From assembly GCF_019048845.1 (NCBI RefSeq), contig NZ_CP077425.1:992001-1056000 (forward strand): a stretch of DNA of 64,000 nucleotides, given 5' to 3'. Position numbers and translations under genes: made by a program. The notes under the pieces were generated by a model that saw nothing but the letters and a program-made list of their open reading frames with translations, did not search any database and was not told the DNA's origin. Source of the DNA: Vibrio mimicus. GTDB lineage: Bacteria > Pseudomonadota > Gammaproteobacteria > Enterobacterales > Vibrionaceae. Position 1 is the stretch's first letter. Each line of letters starts with the position of its first letter. Positions 27,717-36,542 of this stretch are shown one piece after another.

Positions 27717-27839
27717 TAACAAACGCCTCAAGAGGGACTGTCAACGCGTGGCGTTTCCAGTCCCATTGAGCCGCGGTGGTTACGGTTGTTGTGTTTGGGT
27801 TTAGTGGTAATGCGTTGTCAGCCCCTTAGGCGGGCGTTA
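27717..27839 (+). repeat. attC 38 (class 1)
   Basis: Left flank AAACATAAC pairs with GTTATGTTT at 27368. Right core GTTAGCTTC opens family A copy 11. Confidence 0.95.
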
Positions 27840-28252
27840 GCTTCTTAAAGGCTAGAATCCTCAAAATCTGTGTTTAATTGTCCTAAAATTCAGCTTTTAG
27901 CGTTCAAATTTCACAATTTGGCTTTTGAGTTTTTTCTTGATGCTGATTTGGTTGAACGTGTTGAAAGTTCTGTGATTTTAAAGTTGCTGAAAACTAGCAA
28001 GCCTCGATGCTTCAACGCTGTTGGATGTTCAACACTCAAAGTTTGGTTTCACAAATGGCGGCATCATCGCTGTGATTTGGTTTTCTTTGTCGCGGACTCT
28101 TAACCGTGGCCAACTTAACCTTGATTGTTTTGAGTTTTGGTAGCCAACCTCACAGCTTTTGGCGTTGGACGTGTGTTTGTGTGATGCTTTTGCGTAAAAT
28201 GCCTTTCAAGCAAATGTGTTAAAAGCCATTGTGAAACAATAGGCTACGAAGC
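27840..28252 (+). repeat. ORF-less cassette family A, copy 11
   Basis: 413 bp, subgroup a. The first frame is open for 77 codons (27870-28103) ending CDLVFFVADS; the second has the TAG in TTTTGGTAGCC. Confidence 0.85.
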
Positions 28253-28375
28253 TAACAAACGCCTCAAGAGGGACTGTCAACGCGCGGCGTTTCCAGTCCC
28301 ATTGAGCCGCGGTGGTTACGGTTGTTGTGTTTGAGTTTAGTGTTAATGCGTTGCCAGCCCCTTAGGCGGGCGTTA
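28253..28375 (+). repeat. attC 39 (class 1)
   Basis: Between tandem family A copies 11 (subgroup a) and 12 (subgroup c). Confidence 0.95.
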
Positions 28376-28787
28376 GTTTCTACCTAGAAAAATCATTAAA
28401 AGCTCAGATTCATGCCCTGAAAAATCAGCTTTAAGAGTTCAAGTCGCACTATTTGGCTTTTGAGTTTTGCCTGATGCTGATTTGGTAGAAAGCGTTGAAA
28501 GTTCAACTGATTAAAAGTCGATGAGAATGAGCAAGCCTCGATGCTTCAACATCGTTGGATGTTCAACACTGGCAGCTTGGTTTTACAAATGGCTTCGTCA
28601 TTGCTGAAATTGTGCTTTCTTTGTCGCGGAATCTTAGCCGTGGTCAACTCAACCTTGATCATTTTAAGTTTTGGCTGCCAACGTCACAGCTTTTGGTGTT
28701 GGACGTGTGTTTGTTCGATGCATTTGCGTAAAATGACTTCCAAGCAAATGTGTTAAAAAATTGTTTTCAAACAATGGGCTACGAAAC
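28376..28787 (+). repeat. ORF-less cassette family A, copy 12
   Basis: 412 bp, subgroup c (GTTTCTACCTAG). The region around CGCGGAATCTTAGCC is diverged; frame 2 remains open to VLDVCLFDAFA. Confidence 0.85.
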
Positions 28788-28910
28788 TAACAAACGCCTC
28801 AAGAGGGACTGTCAACGCGTGGCGTTTCCAGTCCCATTGAGCCGCGGTGGTTACGGTTGTTGTGTTTGAGTTTAGTGGTAATGCGTTGCCAGCCCCTTAG
28901 GCGGGCGTTA
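28788..28910 (+). repeat. attC 40 (class 1)
   Basis: Near consensus. A spurious in-frame extension of the next gene begins within it. Confidence 0.95.
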
Positions 28911-28934
28911 TATTTATTGAGGAAGACCGTAAGA

Positions 28935-29741
28935 GTGGATGATTTTTTTAAAACCAAAGTAGGGTTTACAGTCGGTTTGTTAGCTACGATTTTTGCTATC
29001 AAGCCATTGATTGATCAATATGGTGATTTGGGCTTTCTTTTCTTTGGAATGAGCTTAACGATTAAGGCTGCATACCTTTTACTTATTAGTGTGCTAGGTT
29101 TGGCTGTTTATTTTATTTCTTTGCAGTTTGCATCTTCAAAACATAGTGAATGGCTAGATAAGCTGAGCAATGCTTGTTATTCATTCGCCTTGATTATTCC
29201 TCCAATATTCTCTCTATTTTGGGGCGTAACTATACTTCTTGCGCAAGTAAGTAAGCTATTTGAACAATTATCGCCTGAAGTCATTAGTGGTGTAGCTGCA
29301 TTCCTAACGGGATATGTTGGTAAGAATGTTTACTTGTTTATTGCTCGATCAATTAAACAGAAGTTCCTGGACGCAGAAAACACAAATGCAAAAAATCAAA
29401 TACTAGATTCACTTAACAGAGCGTCAGAGTTAAATAAATCTGGCATGTACGACCTTGCAGTATTTGAAGCAAGTAAGGTTCTTGAATCAACATTACGTCA
29501 ATTGCTAAATGAACTCGCTCCTAATTCAAAAATGGTAAGTATGTATCACCTCCAGCAGCTTGCTAGCAAACACAGTATTTTGGAATCCCGTGATATTGAA
29601 TTACTTGATGAAGTTCGCCGAAATAGAAATGTAACGGTACACGACCAAAAAGCGATTTCTGCGGAAACTTCGGAGCGAGTTATAAACCTATGTCGTGAGC
29701 TGTTGGTTAAGTTGAGTACATATGAAGCTCAAGCAGCATAA
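28935..29741 (+). CDS. Membrane protein with C-terminal HEPN-like domain
   Basis: 268 residues from GTG 28935, with GAGGAAG nine bases upstream; the longer frame from 28857 begins in the attC. Three to four membrane segments occupy roughly residues 10-30, 38-76 and 92-150. The cytoplasmic C-terminal part (about 170-268) has ASKVLESTLRQLLNELAPNS and EVRRNRNVTVHDQ, an R-x4-H HEPN motif. This looks like a membrane-tethered HEPN protein. Substrate and trigger are unknown. It is followed by a class 2 attC. Confidence 0.7.
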   Translation: MDDFFKTKVGFTVGLLATIFAIKPLIDQYGDLGFLFFGMSLTIKAAYLLLISVLGLAVYFISLQFASSKHSEWLDKLSNACYSFALIIPPIFSLFWGVTILLAQVSKLFEQLSPEVISGVAAFLTGYVGKNVYLFIARSIKQKFLDAENTNAKNQILDSLNRASELNKSGMYDLAVFEASKVLESTLRQLLNELAPNSKMVSMYHLQQLASKHSILESRDIELLDEVRRNRNVTVHDQKAISAETSERVINLCRELLVKLSTYEAQAA

Positions 29742-29744
29742 ATA

Positions 29745-29867
29745 TAACAAGCAATTTAAGAGGGATTCACAACGCTTGGCACTTTTGTTTCTACTTCAAA
29801 TTTAGTGTTTAATGGCACAATGCGTTAGGTTGGGTGGAGGCGTTGTTCACCCCTTAATTGGGCGTTA
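29745..29867 (+). repeat. attC 41 (class 2)
   Basis: GCACTTTTGTTTC and TAATGGCACAATGCG variants. Closes the membrane-HEPN cassette. Confidence 0.93.
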
Positions 29868-29912
29868 TATTTTAAAACTGAACCAGTGTTTACTATGGAT
29901 TAGGAAGCGCCC

Positions 29913-30194
29913 ATGAACGTGGATAAAGCGAAAAAACGGATTGCAAAACGAATTAGTCGAGGTTTTAAAGGCTATCCACAAATCTCATTAGAATATTTTG
30001 GTAAAACCCCAGATTTAGCCACTGAGGTAGTAATCACTTATTTATCAGAAGAAACCGCCGAGCCCCAAGTTCAGAGATTTGTTAGCGAAAAGGATGTGCG
30101 AGAGGATGAAGCTATTCAATCTGTATTGCTAAAAATCATAGAGCGAGCCGATGCAAATACAGTAACTGAAAAGACAGTAATCTCTGCCTGTTAA
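29913..30194 (+). CDS. Small hypothetical protein
   Basis: 93 residues, ATG 29913 after AGGAAGCGCCC. The N-terminus is strongly basic (KAKKRIAKRISRGFKG), followed by an acidic, mostly helical part. It could be a small nucleic-acid-binding or regulatory protein, but no motif proves that. Sole gene of its cassette. Confidence 0.68.
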   Translation: MNVDKAKKRIAKRISRGFKGYPQISLEYFGKTPDLATEVVITYLSEETAEPQVQRFVSEKDVREDEAIQSVLLKIIERADANTVTEKTVISAC

Positions 30195-30226
30195 GAGAAA
30201 CAACTGTAAGAGCAGAGTTATAAATA

Positions 30227-30348
30227 TAACAAACGCCTCAAGAGGGACTGTCAACGCATGGCGTTTCCAGTCCCAATGAGCCACGGTGGTTTCGGTTGTT
30301 ATGTTTGAGTTTTGTGTTATGCGTTGCCAGCCCCTTAGGCGGGCGTTA
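30227..30348 (+). repeat. attC 42 (class 1)
   Basis: CAACGCATGGCG and TTTGTGTTATGCG variants. Confidence 0.95.
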
Positions 30349-30372
30349 TATGCAAATCAGTAGGTAGGTTTT

Positions 30373-31587
30373 ATGTCAAAGAAAAAATGGTCACAAGTTG
30401 ACAAAGCATACACATTTTTCTTAGAGAGTTTTAAAGCTGGGCATGAGTTTTCATTAGAAGAACTGGCTGAAAATACTGGTTGGAGCGTATCTACTGTTAA
30501 AACGTATTTGGGGAAAAAATGGGCATTATTGTTAGAGCGCGGTAGTAGAGGTTTTAAGGTCACAGAGGCCATTACAACCTTCAACGTAACGACTTTTCGG
30601 CAACATCAAAGCCAAAAAGACGAAGTTGATAAGTACTTACACCAGATCATGCTAGAAAAATCTATATCTGCGTGTATTTCAGCTATAGAGATTTATAACA
30701 AACCCAATTTTCTTCATCGTGAAGAAACCTTTTCTATCTTAATGACGAATGCGTGGGAACTTCTTCTCAAGTCTAAGCTTGTAAAGGAAGCTGGTGATTC
30801 GCCTCAAGCAATTCACATTGTTAATAAGGGTGATGTTGTAATATCTCCAAGCGGAAATCCGAAAACGATTGCGCTTGGTACGGCACTCAATCGTTTACTT
30901 GCTAATGGTTCTGTTCCTGCAGTGGTTGGAGACAACATCAGGCTTTTAATGAACATTCGTGATGACTCGGTGCATTTTGTTTGTGGTGACTTAGAGTTAA
31001 GTACTCGTATCCAAGAAATTGGTACGGCATCTTTGAAAAATTTTATGACATTAGCGATGCATTGGTTTAATTATGACTTTAGTCGTTATAACTTCTATTT
31101 AATGCCCGTGTCATTCTTTCACTTATCAGATGTGGCTAGTTTCAGTGTTGATAGTACTGTTAAGTCAAATCTATTGAACTATCTGAAAAGTATTGAAAAA
31201 GAACATGAGCATGACAAAGATGCAAATTATGCTATTTCTTTGAAACTTCATACTAAGTTAGTAAAAACCACTAACGATGAAGCATTACAGGTTCGTCTAA
31301 CAAATGACCCAGACGCACCGGAAATAGTATTTTCAGAAGAAGATGCTCTTAAAAACTACCCACACGACTACAATGAATTACTTGATATTCTTAAAGCTCG
31401 CTATACCAATTTTAAACAAAATAAAGTCTTCCATGATCAAATGAGGATTCTGAAAGCCGAGGGTGAAAGGTATTGTAAAGTGCGTCGCTTAGACCCAGAT
31501 AATCCCAAAAGTATTAACAAGACTTTCTATCACAATAGGGTTATAGATCAGTTCGACCAATGGTATGAAAGGGTTCGAGTAAAATAA
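30373..31587 (+). CDS. DUF3644-like protein with winged-helix and HEPN-type motif
   Basis: 404 residues, ATG 30373 (TAGGTTTT upstream). Residues about 15-70 form a helix-turn-helix (FSLEELAENTGWSVSTVKTY). Residues 90-215 match the DUF3644 pattern: AIEIYNKPNFLHREETFSIL, TNAWELLLKSKLV, and NIRDDSVHF, which is an R-x4-H HEPN-type motif. DUF3644 proteins are found in defence and mobile contexts. The C-terminal region (VRRLDPDNPKSINKTFYHNR) looks DNA-binding. It is one of the largest single-gene cassettes here. Confidence 0.75.
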   Translation: MSKKKWSQVDKAYTFFLESFKAGHEFSLEELAENTGWSVSTVKTYLGKKWALLLERGSRGFKVTEAITTFNVTTFRQHQSQKDEVDKYLHQIMLEKSISACISAIEIYNKPNFLHREETFSILMTNAWELLLKSKLVKEAGDSPQAIHIVNKGDVVISPSGNPKTIALGTALNRLLANGSVPAVVGDNIRLLMNIRDDSVHFVCGDLELSTRIQEIGTASLKNFMTLAMHWFNYDFSRYNFYLMPVSFFHLSDVASFSVDSTVKSNLLNYLKSIEKEHEHDKDANYAISLKLHTKLVKTTNDEALQVRLTNDPDAPEIVFSEEDALKNYPHDYNELLDILKARYTNFKQNKVFHDQMRILKAEGERYCKVRRLDPDNPKSINKTFYHNRVIDQFDQWYERVRVK

Positions 31588-31593
31588 GGCATA

Positions 31594-31716
31594 TAACAAA
31601 CGCCTCAAGAGGGACTGTCAACGCGCGGCGTTTCCAGTCCCATTGAGCCGCGGTGGTTGCAGTTGTTGTGTTTGAGTTTTGTGTTAATGCGTTGTCAGCC
31701 CCTTAGGCGGGCGTTA
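31594..31716 (+). repeat. attC 43 (class 1)
   Basis: Right core GTTATGCTTAA opens the first family B cassette. Confidence 0.95.
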
Positions 31717-32231
31717 TGCTTAATCCATAAAAATCAGTAGGTTGTGTTTGTCGATTCCCTTGGCATTTCGTTCAGGTTTTGTCGACAATTCAATATTGTT
31801 TTTCGCTGCCTAATGAAGCGGCAGTGTATCTGGCGCTGAAAAATCGCGGTGATTGCCTCATTGTGTTGTTGAGTCTGCGCGAGGTTAGTGTTGTTGGCTC
31901 AAGTCGCTTTGAGCAGTTTGGTGCCTTTACTTACAGGCTTAAAGTCTGTCGGCAATTGAATATTGTTTTGCGCTGCCTAATGAAACGGCAATGTGTTTGT
32001 CGCTGTAAGTTTCAGTGTGATTGCCTCATTGAGTTATCGTGCCCATGCGTGGTGAGTGAGTTTGTCGGAGAGGTTTTCTACATTGGCCTAGTTGCTAAAT
32101 GAAAGCCTGCATTGGTCAGTTCATAGGTAAAAATTGAGCCAGTTCTAGTTCAAGAAAATTCGAGTTTTGGTCAATGATTTCATTGGGTTATTCTTGAGTT
32201 GGTTCAAATGTAAAGTGTTGAAGCTTAAGCA
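31717..32231 (+). repeat. ORF-less cassette family B, copy 1
   Basis: 515 bp. Two related units of about 82 bp start at 31781 and 31948 (167 bp apart). Each contains AATGA-GGCAAT-type and ATTGCCTCATT arms that can form an imperfect hairpin (see family B finding). A 107-codon frame (31779-32102) crosses both units but has no ribosome binding site and a Cys-rich, low-complexity product. Confidence 0.75.
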
Positions 32232-32354
32232 TAACAAACGCCTCAAGAGGGACTGTCAACGCGTGGCGTTTCCAGTCCCATTGAGCCGCGGTGGTTTTGG
32301 TTGTTGTGTTTGAGTTTAGTGGTAATGCGTTGTCAGCCCCTTAGGCGGGCGTTA
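32232..32354 (+). repeat. attC 44 (class 1)
   Basis: Left flank TTAAGCATAAC pairs with GTTATGCTTAA at the start of family B copy 1. Right core GTTAAGT opens effector cassette 2. Confidence 0.95.
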
Positions 32355-32473
32355 AGTGCCAATCGGCTTCTGTCAGATAAGCGTTAATAATTAAGAAATC
32401 GTGACCTTCTGCGAAACGTTCAAATCACATTAATGTAAGATTCAAAAATTTTATAAATCGTCAAGGGTTGATA

Positions 32474-33571
32474 ATGTTCAGTATTGGTATAGGTTCAAAA
32501 ACATCCACCGGTGGGGAAGTCATAGAAGGTAACAATGGCATTATGATGAATGGCCTTGTTGCCAGTTCAGTTGGTCATCAAGCAACCTGTAAATCAGGAC
32601 GTAAAGAATGTGCAGGGATAGGGCCAATCGTTGCTGTTGGTCCGAGAGATGTGAATTTACCTGCTGGTCCCGCAGCAAGGGTAGGCGATTATGTCGATTG
32701 TGGTTGTCCTCCTGGTTCAAATGTTTTGGTTGGCTCTAGCAGTGTTCAAATCGGTAGTTCTTCCGTTTCAGCTAGTATCGCACCAGCGCAGCGTTCACTA
32801 TCAAGTATGAATTCAGCTGCTTCCTCATTGAGTGCAACATCGAATTCGAGTTCAGCAGCAGGTGCAGCGGTTCCTAAAATTAATCCTAATAACATGTATT
32901 GGCCGCCGTATAACCCATTAGCTCCAGAGGGTGAAAAAGAAATCAAGTTAGAATACACGCAAGAAATTGTGAAATTTGCGGTATTAGAGCCGAAAGAGTG
33001 GACAGCATTCTTTGATAGATTTGATGTGGTCAAGAATTTAAAAGACACAGCAACAGGGTTATACAATGCAAGAGAGACAGCAAAAGCTTTAGGTGGGGTC
33101 GGTGTAACTGCGTTTGTCAGAACTATCGATGGTGTTGATTACGTTATCCTAAAAAATTATGAATATTGGTCTCAAACCCTATTACATGGGGGCGTGTTTA
33201 AGGCCGATAATGCACGAGTTGTCAAGCTAGGTTTGGGGGCTTTAGACTCTGCAAAAGGAATGGTTCGTTACGTTAGAGTCAGCGCACCCATGGAGATTTT
33301 AGTGGGTTCAGCGATCAATGTGCTTCAATTCATTGTCAACGACGAATATACGTTGGCTAAATTAGGCGTTGATCAGGCCAAACTATTTGTTCATGCATTT
33401 ATTGTTGCAGGTGTTGCATTAGGTGCCGGTGCTGTATTTACCGGAGTTGCAGCAACGGTTACAGGTAAATTAGTTATTCTGGTTCTATCTAATGCATTTG
33501 TTTGGGGTGTTGATAAGTGGACAGATTTTGAGAAGAAAATCATAGAACAAACAATGAAGCTAGGTGAATAA
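32474..33571 (+). CDS. PAAR-domain effector with C-terminal membrane region, copy 2
   Basis: 365 residues from ATG 32474. The leader, PAAR-like domain and middle domain are almost identical to 13605; only a Ser/Ala linker near residues 100-135 and the last 60 residues differ. The membrane tip here is AFIVAGVALGAGAVFTGVAA versus ALTVAGVSLAAGSLVALVTP in copy 1, while the motif VWGVDKWT after it is kept. This is the pattern expected of polymorphic effectors that swap tips along with immunity genes. The stop overlaps the next start as TAATG. Confidence 0.78.
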   Translation: MFSIGIGSKTSTGGEVIEGNNGIMMNGLVASSVGHQATCKSGRKECAGIGPIVAVGPRDVNLPAGPAARVGDYVDCGCPPGSNVLVGSSSVQIGSSSVSASIAPAQRSLSSMNSAASSLSATSNSSSAAGAAVPKINPNNMYWPPYNPLAPEGEKEIKLEYTQEIVKFAVLEPKEWTAFFDRFDVVKNLKDTATGLYNARETAKALGGVGVTAFVRTIDGVDYVILKNYEYWSQTLLHGGVFKADNARVVKLGLGALDSAKGMVRYVRVSAPMEILVGSAINVLQFIVNDEYTLAKLGVDQAKLFVHAFIVAGVALGAGAVFTGVAATVTGKLVILVLSNAFVWGVDKWTDFEKKIIEQTMKLGE

Positions 33572-33975
33572 TGCTTAAGTTGATATTCGTATATGTATTG
33601 GCAGTTGCATTTTTTATTGGTGGTTTTGGTTTTTTTAGCCACATATTTATATGGCCGTTTTTTGATGTTTCGCCAGAAGTAGTATCTGCGGATCCGTACT
33701 ATTTTGTGTCATTAATATTAGGGCTAAGCGCAGGCTTCTTTATGATGGCACCTGTAAATATATTATCTAAACATCTACGCGGAAAAGAGCTTAAGATAAC
33801 GACATTGGCTATCGTGTCTATGAGCTTTGGGGTGTTTGCTCTCGTTTTAAATATGTTTCTCTATAGTGAGGTAATATCACCACTTGGGTTAACTGAATGT
33901 AATGCTAGAGCTGGTTATAATAAAAACCTATTGACTGATTATGTGAAAAATATAGAAAGCTGTAGGTCGGATTAA
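33571..33975 (+). CDS. Putative immunity protein for PAAR effector, copy 2
   Basis: 134 residues, start sharing one base with the effector stop. Three to four membrane segments (about 3-25, 42-64, 75-98). Its C-terminal tail (NKNLLTDYVKNIESCRSD) is homologous to that of the 14701 protein but the membrane part is clearly different, in parallel with the change of effector tip. Confidence 0.68.
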   Translation: MLKLIFVYVLAVAFFIGGFGFFSHIFIWPFFDVSPEVVSADPYYFVSLILGLSAGFFMMAPVNILSKHLRGKELKITTLAIVSMSFGVFALVLNMFLYSEVISPLGLTECNARAGYNKNLLTDYVKNIESCRSD

Positions 33976-33983
33976 CAGGCACT

Positions 33984-34103
33984 TAACAAACGCTTCAAGA
34001 GGGACAGCCAACGCGTGGCATTTTTTCCATGCGTTGGTTTTTGTGATTACGATGTTATGCGGAGACTTGGTAGTGGCGTTGTCTGCCCCTTAAGCGGGCG
34101 TTA
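33984..34103 (+). repeat. attC 45 (class 4)
   Basis: CGCTTCAAGAGGGACAGCC arm. The related effector cassette at 13605 ends in a class 1 site, so the two differ in attC as well as in toxin tip. Confidence 0.93.
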
Positions 34104-34511
34104 GTTTCTATCAAGAAAAATCATCAAAAGCTCAGGTTCAACGTTTTGAAAAATCAGCTTTCAAGTTGTCCGACTTGTTTTTTGAGTTTCAGGCTGATGC
34201 TGCTTTGGTAGAAAGTGTTGGAAGTTCAACAGTTTCAAAATCGCTGAAAATCAACAAGCCTCGAAGCTTCAATGTTGTTGGATTTTCAACACGGTCAGTT
34301 TGGTTTCACAAATAGCTGCATCATCGCTGTGATCTGGCTTTCTTTGTCGCCGACTCTTAACCTTGGCCAACTTAACCTTGATCGTTTTAAGTTTTGGTTG
34401 CCAACTTCACAGCTTTTGGTGTTGGGCGTGTGCTTGTTCGATGCATTTGCGTAAAATGACTTTCAAGCAAATGTGTTAAAAAAGTCATTGCTAAACAATA
34501 GGCTACGAAAC
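34104..34511 (+). repeat. ORF-less cassette family A, copy 13
   Basis: 408 bp, subgroup c. The second frame is open for 60 codons (34272-34454) ending VLGVCLFDAFA. Confidence 0.85.
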
Positions 34512-34633
34512 TAACAAACGCCTCAAGAGGGACTGTCAACGCGTGGCGTTTCCAGTCCCATTGAGCCGCGGTGGTTACGGTTGGTGTGTTTGAGTTTTGT
34601 GTTATGCGTTGTCAGCCCCTTAGGCGGGCGTTA
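34512..34633 (+). repeat. attC 46 (class 1)
   Basis: GGTTGGTGTG variant. Right core GTTAGGCGA opens the reversed replication-like cassette. Confidence 0.95.
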
Positions 34634-34681
34634 GGCGATTGAGTGGCGGGGAAGTGTAATTTAATACCCGCCACTTAATTT

Positions 34682-35419
34682 TTAAGGCTTCAAATTTTTT
34701 TCATTAATAATTTTTTGAATACGTGGATGTAGTGTTCTCCCATTCCGTGTCTCGTATTCCTCTCTTTTCAAGTCGTTGAGGTTTTTCACCGAGTTACTTG
34801 GAAGGGCATATTCAGACAGTTCTGTTTTTAGCTCCCCTCGTTCTTCGAGGCGTTTGGCTTCAAGATAATATTTCTTAAATAAATCATCGAGTCTATTCTC
34901 GGCTACACGACTTAAGTCATAGAGTTTGTTTTGAATGAGCCACTTTTCTAATTTATTTTCAGGTTTTCTTGATAGAACTCTTATGCGACTATCTAATAAC
35001 TCTTCGCTTGTTAGTGCATCACGTAAGACCCAGAGCTCGCCCATTTGAGGTGGCCAACTGTTACCTAGTTGGATTCGTTCATGACAATGTTTTAGTACTC
35101 GGTTTAAACCATTTGAATCAATTGACTCCGCGAATACAATAAATTTTCCGGTCGGTAGACTGCCATATTGATACTCCCATTGAGTTTCATAAACACTTAA
35201 AAAAGAGCCAAATACATGTAGGCACCAGTCAGAAGGTTCGCTAGTCGTATCTTCAGCAATAGAATTCTCAAAATGTTGGTTTTTTACCTCGTTGAATGAG
35301 CTGCTGCCTGAATCGCTCAGATGGGCTAAGCTTTGGTTTATACCCATTTCCCGAAGTTTGGTTTCGATCTCCTGAATGTTCTGAGGTTTTCGTTTGCTGT
35401 CTTTCATTGAGTTTCTCAT
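34682..35419 (-). CDS. Replication-protein-P-like protein (phage type)
   Basis: Up to 245 residues, reverse strand. The N-terminal part is charged and probably disordered. The middle (CHERIQLGNSWPPQMGELWV, then LRDALTSEELLDSRIRVLSR) and the Arg-rich C-terminus resemble phage proteins of the lambda P / replication-loader type, although I cannot prove homology by eye. It overlaps the upstream gene by 152 nt in another frame if ATG 35419 is used; ATG 35407, with GAGAA upstream, is an alternative. It probably acts with the upstream gene's product at a replication fork. Confidence 0.55.
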   Translation of the reverse strand: MRNSMKDSKRKPQNIQEIETKLREMGINQSLAHLSDSGSSSFNEVKNQHFENSIAEDTTSEPSDWCLHVFGSFLSVYETQWEYQYGSLPTGKFIVFAESIDSNGLNRVLKHCHERIQLGNSWPPQMGELWVLRDALTSEELLDSRIRVLSRKPENKLEKWLIQNKLYDLSRVAENRLDDLFKKYYLEAKRLEERGELKTELSEYALPSNSVKNLNDLKREEYETRNGRTLHPRIQKIINEKNLKP

Positions 35420-36023
35420 TAGTTAGCCAATATTGTAGTTTGTTTTCTAGCCGGGCAATCGTTAACAGCTCACTTGCTTTGGATTTATGCCAGAGTACAA
35501 ACTTTTTCCATACAAGAATATGTTCGCTGAGCAGACCTGAAAACTTAAAAGCGCGTTCTGCCCACATTGGGATCTCGTTTTCGTCAAGATCATGAGTTGA
35601 TATGGTATTTCCTAATGGTGGTTGATTAAAGGTCGGATTTCTACCTTGTAAAGCTTGCATGGGTACATTAGGAAACTGAGTATGTGGTGCTGGTGCTGGT
35701 GCTGGTGCTGGTGCTGGTGCTGGTGCTGGTGCTGGTGCTGGTGCATCAACTGATGTTGTGTCAATCAGAACCTTAAAAAGGTGCAACTCCGTACCATTTC
35801 TATATTCGACTTTGATTTTTTCAACAAGGTTCTGCTGAGATAACGACCTGAGACATTCAGCAAGGCCAAATGTTGATAAACAGCACAGTGGACCCATTTC
35901 TTCAAGGTTGACAGTTACATAGCCTGTGTAATCCGAATTGTCAGCGAGCATAAGTAGTACAAGTTTTTCTGCTGGGCTAGCTGTAATGATTTGCCAAGCT
36001 AGATGTGTGTGTTTTGAGCTCAC
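35268..36023 (-). CDS. DnaT-like / phage replication-initiator-like protein
   Basis: 251 residues from GTG 36023. The N-terminal domain (SPAEKLVLLMLADNSDYTGY) looks like the winged-helix of phage replication proteins (O or DnaD/DnaT types). A pure (Ala-Pro)10 linker follows (residues about 95-114). The C-terminal region (ILVWKKFVLWHKSKASELL, then KLQYWLTNEKLN) resembles a DnaT-type helical domain. The tail KPKLSPSERFRQQLIQRGKK is basic. Reversed relative to the array, hence with its own promoter. It looks like a replication module lifted from a phage or plasmid. Confidence 0.6.
   Translation of the reverse strand: MSSKHTHLAWQIITASPAEKLVLLMLADNSDYTGYVTVNLEEMGPLCCLSTFGLAECLRSLSQQNLVEKIKVEYRNGTELHLFKVLIDTTSVDAPAPAPAPAPAPAPAPAPAPHTQFPNVPMQALQGRNPTFNQPPLGNTISTHDLDENEIPMWAERAFKFSGLLSEHILVWKKFVLWHKSKASELLTIARLENKLQYWLTNEKLNERQQTKTSEHSGDRNQTSGNGYKPKLSPSERFRQQLIQRGKKPTF
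35686..35745 (-). repeat. Hexanucleotide microsatellite encoding (Ala-Pro)10
   Basis: Ten copies of GGTGCT (+ strand; last unit GGTGCA). The 6-bp unit keeps the reading frame, so copy-number changes would alter linker length rather than switch the gene off. Confidence 0.9.
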
Positions 36024-36120
36024 TTTAATAGTTCTCTACTTCAAACGAATTTGGTCACTATTGTATGCTAGGTATGGTCTTTATTGTAGGGTAAGAGTAC
36101 TTTTTGGCTGCAAAATCGCC

Positions 36121-36243
36121 TAACAAACGCCTCAAGAGGGACTGTCAACGCGTGGCGTTTCCAGTCCCAATGAGCCGCGGTGGTTTCGGTTGTTGTGTTT
36201 GAGTTTAGTGGTAATGCGTTGCCAGCCCCTTAGGCGGGCGTTA
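36121..36243 (+). repeat. attC 47 (class 1)
   Basis: Left flank TCGCCTAAC pairs with GTTAGGCGA at 34630. Closes the replication-like cassette. Confidence 0.95.
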
Positions 36244-36251
36244 TACCGCAA

Positions 36252-36542
36252 TCAGTCATCTAACCTTTTCATGGCTTTACGGTAAACATCGCTACGTTCG
36301 CGCTTTCCAACTGCTAGGACGGTTACAATGATCACATCGTCTTCAACTTTGTAGACGAGACGGTAGCCCGATTGACGCAACTTAATTTTATACATGTTGT
36401 CAGCTCCAGACAATTTTGAAGCCGGAACATGTGGGTTATCTAAGCGCTCGATTAGCTTTTTCTTAAATTGTTGTTGCAGAGTAGAACCAAGCTTTTTCCA
36501 CTCTTTGAGGGCGCTCTTTTTAAAGTCGAGTTTATAGGTCAT
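36252..36542 (-). CDS. relE: RelE-family toxin
   Basis: 96 residues, reverse strand, second gene of the operon with ATG 36542 inside the antitoxin's 3' end (11-bp overlap). Family motifs MTYKLDFKKSALKEWKKLG, SKLSGADNMYKIKLRQSGYR, LVYKVEDD and VTVLAVGKRERSDVY match the RelE mRNA interferase, with the conserved Lys/Arg residues used for ribosome-bound mRNA cleavage. The gene ends 11 bp from the recombination core, so the cassette is tightly packed. Confidence 0.92.
   Translation of the reverse strand: MTYKLDFKKSALKEWKKLGSTLQQQFKKKLIERLDNPHVPASKLSGADNMYKIKLRQSGYRLVYKVEDDVIIVTVLAVGKRERSDVYRKAMKRLDD

Noticed and set aside
31779..32102. 107-codon protein gene in family B copy 1
   Set aside because: No ribosome binding site, low-complexity Cys-rich product, and the frame is stopped in copy 2; hairpin conservation explains the sequence better.
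34682..36023. Prophage
   Set aside because: Only two replication-like genes, enclosed by matching cassette cores (GTTAGGCGA / TCGCCTAAC) and an attC; it is a single cassette.
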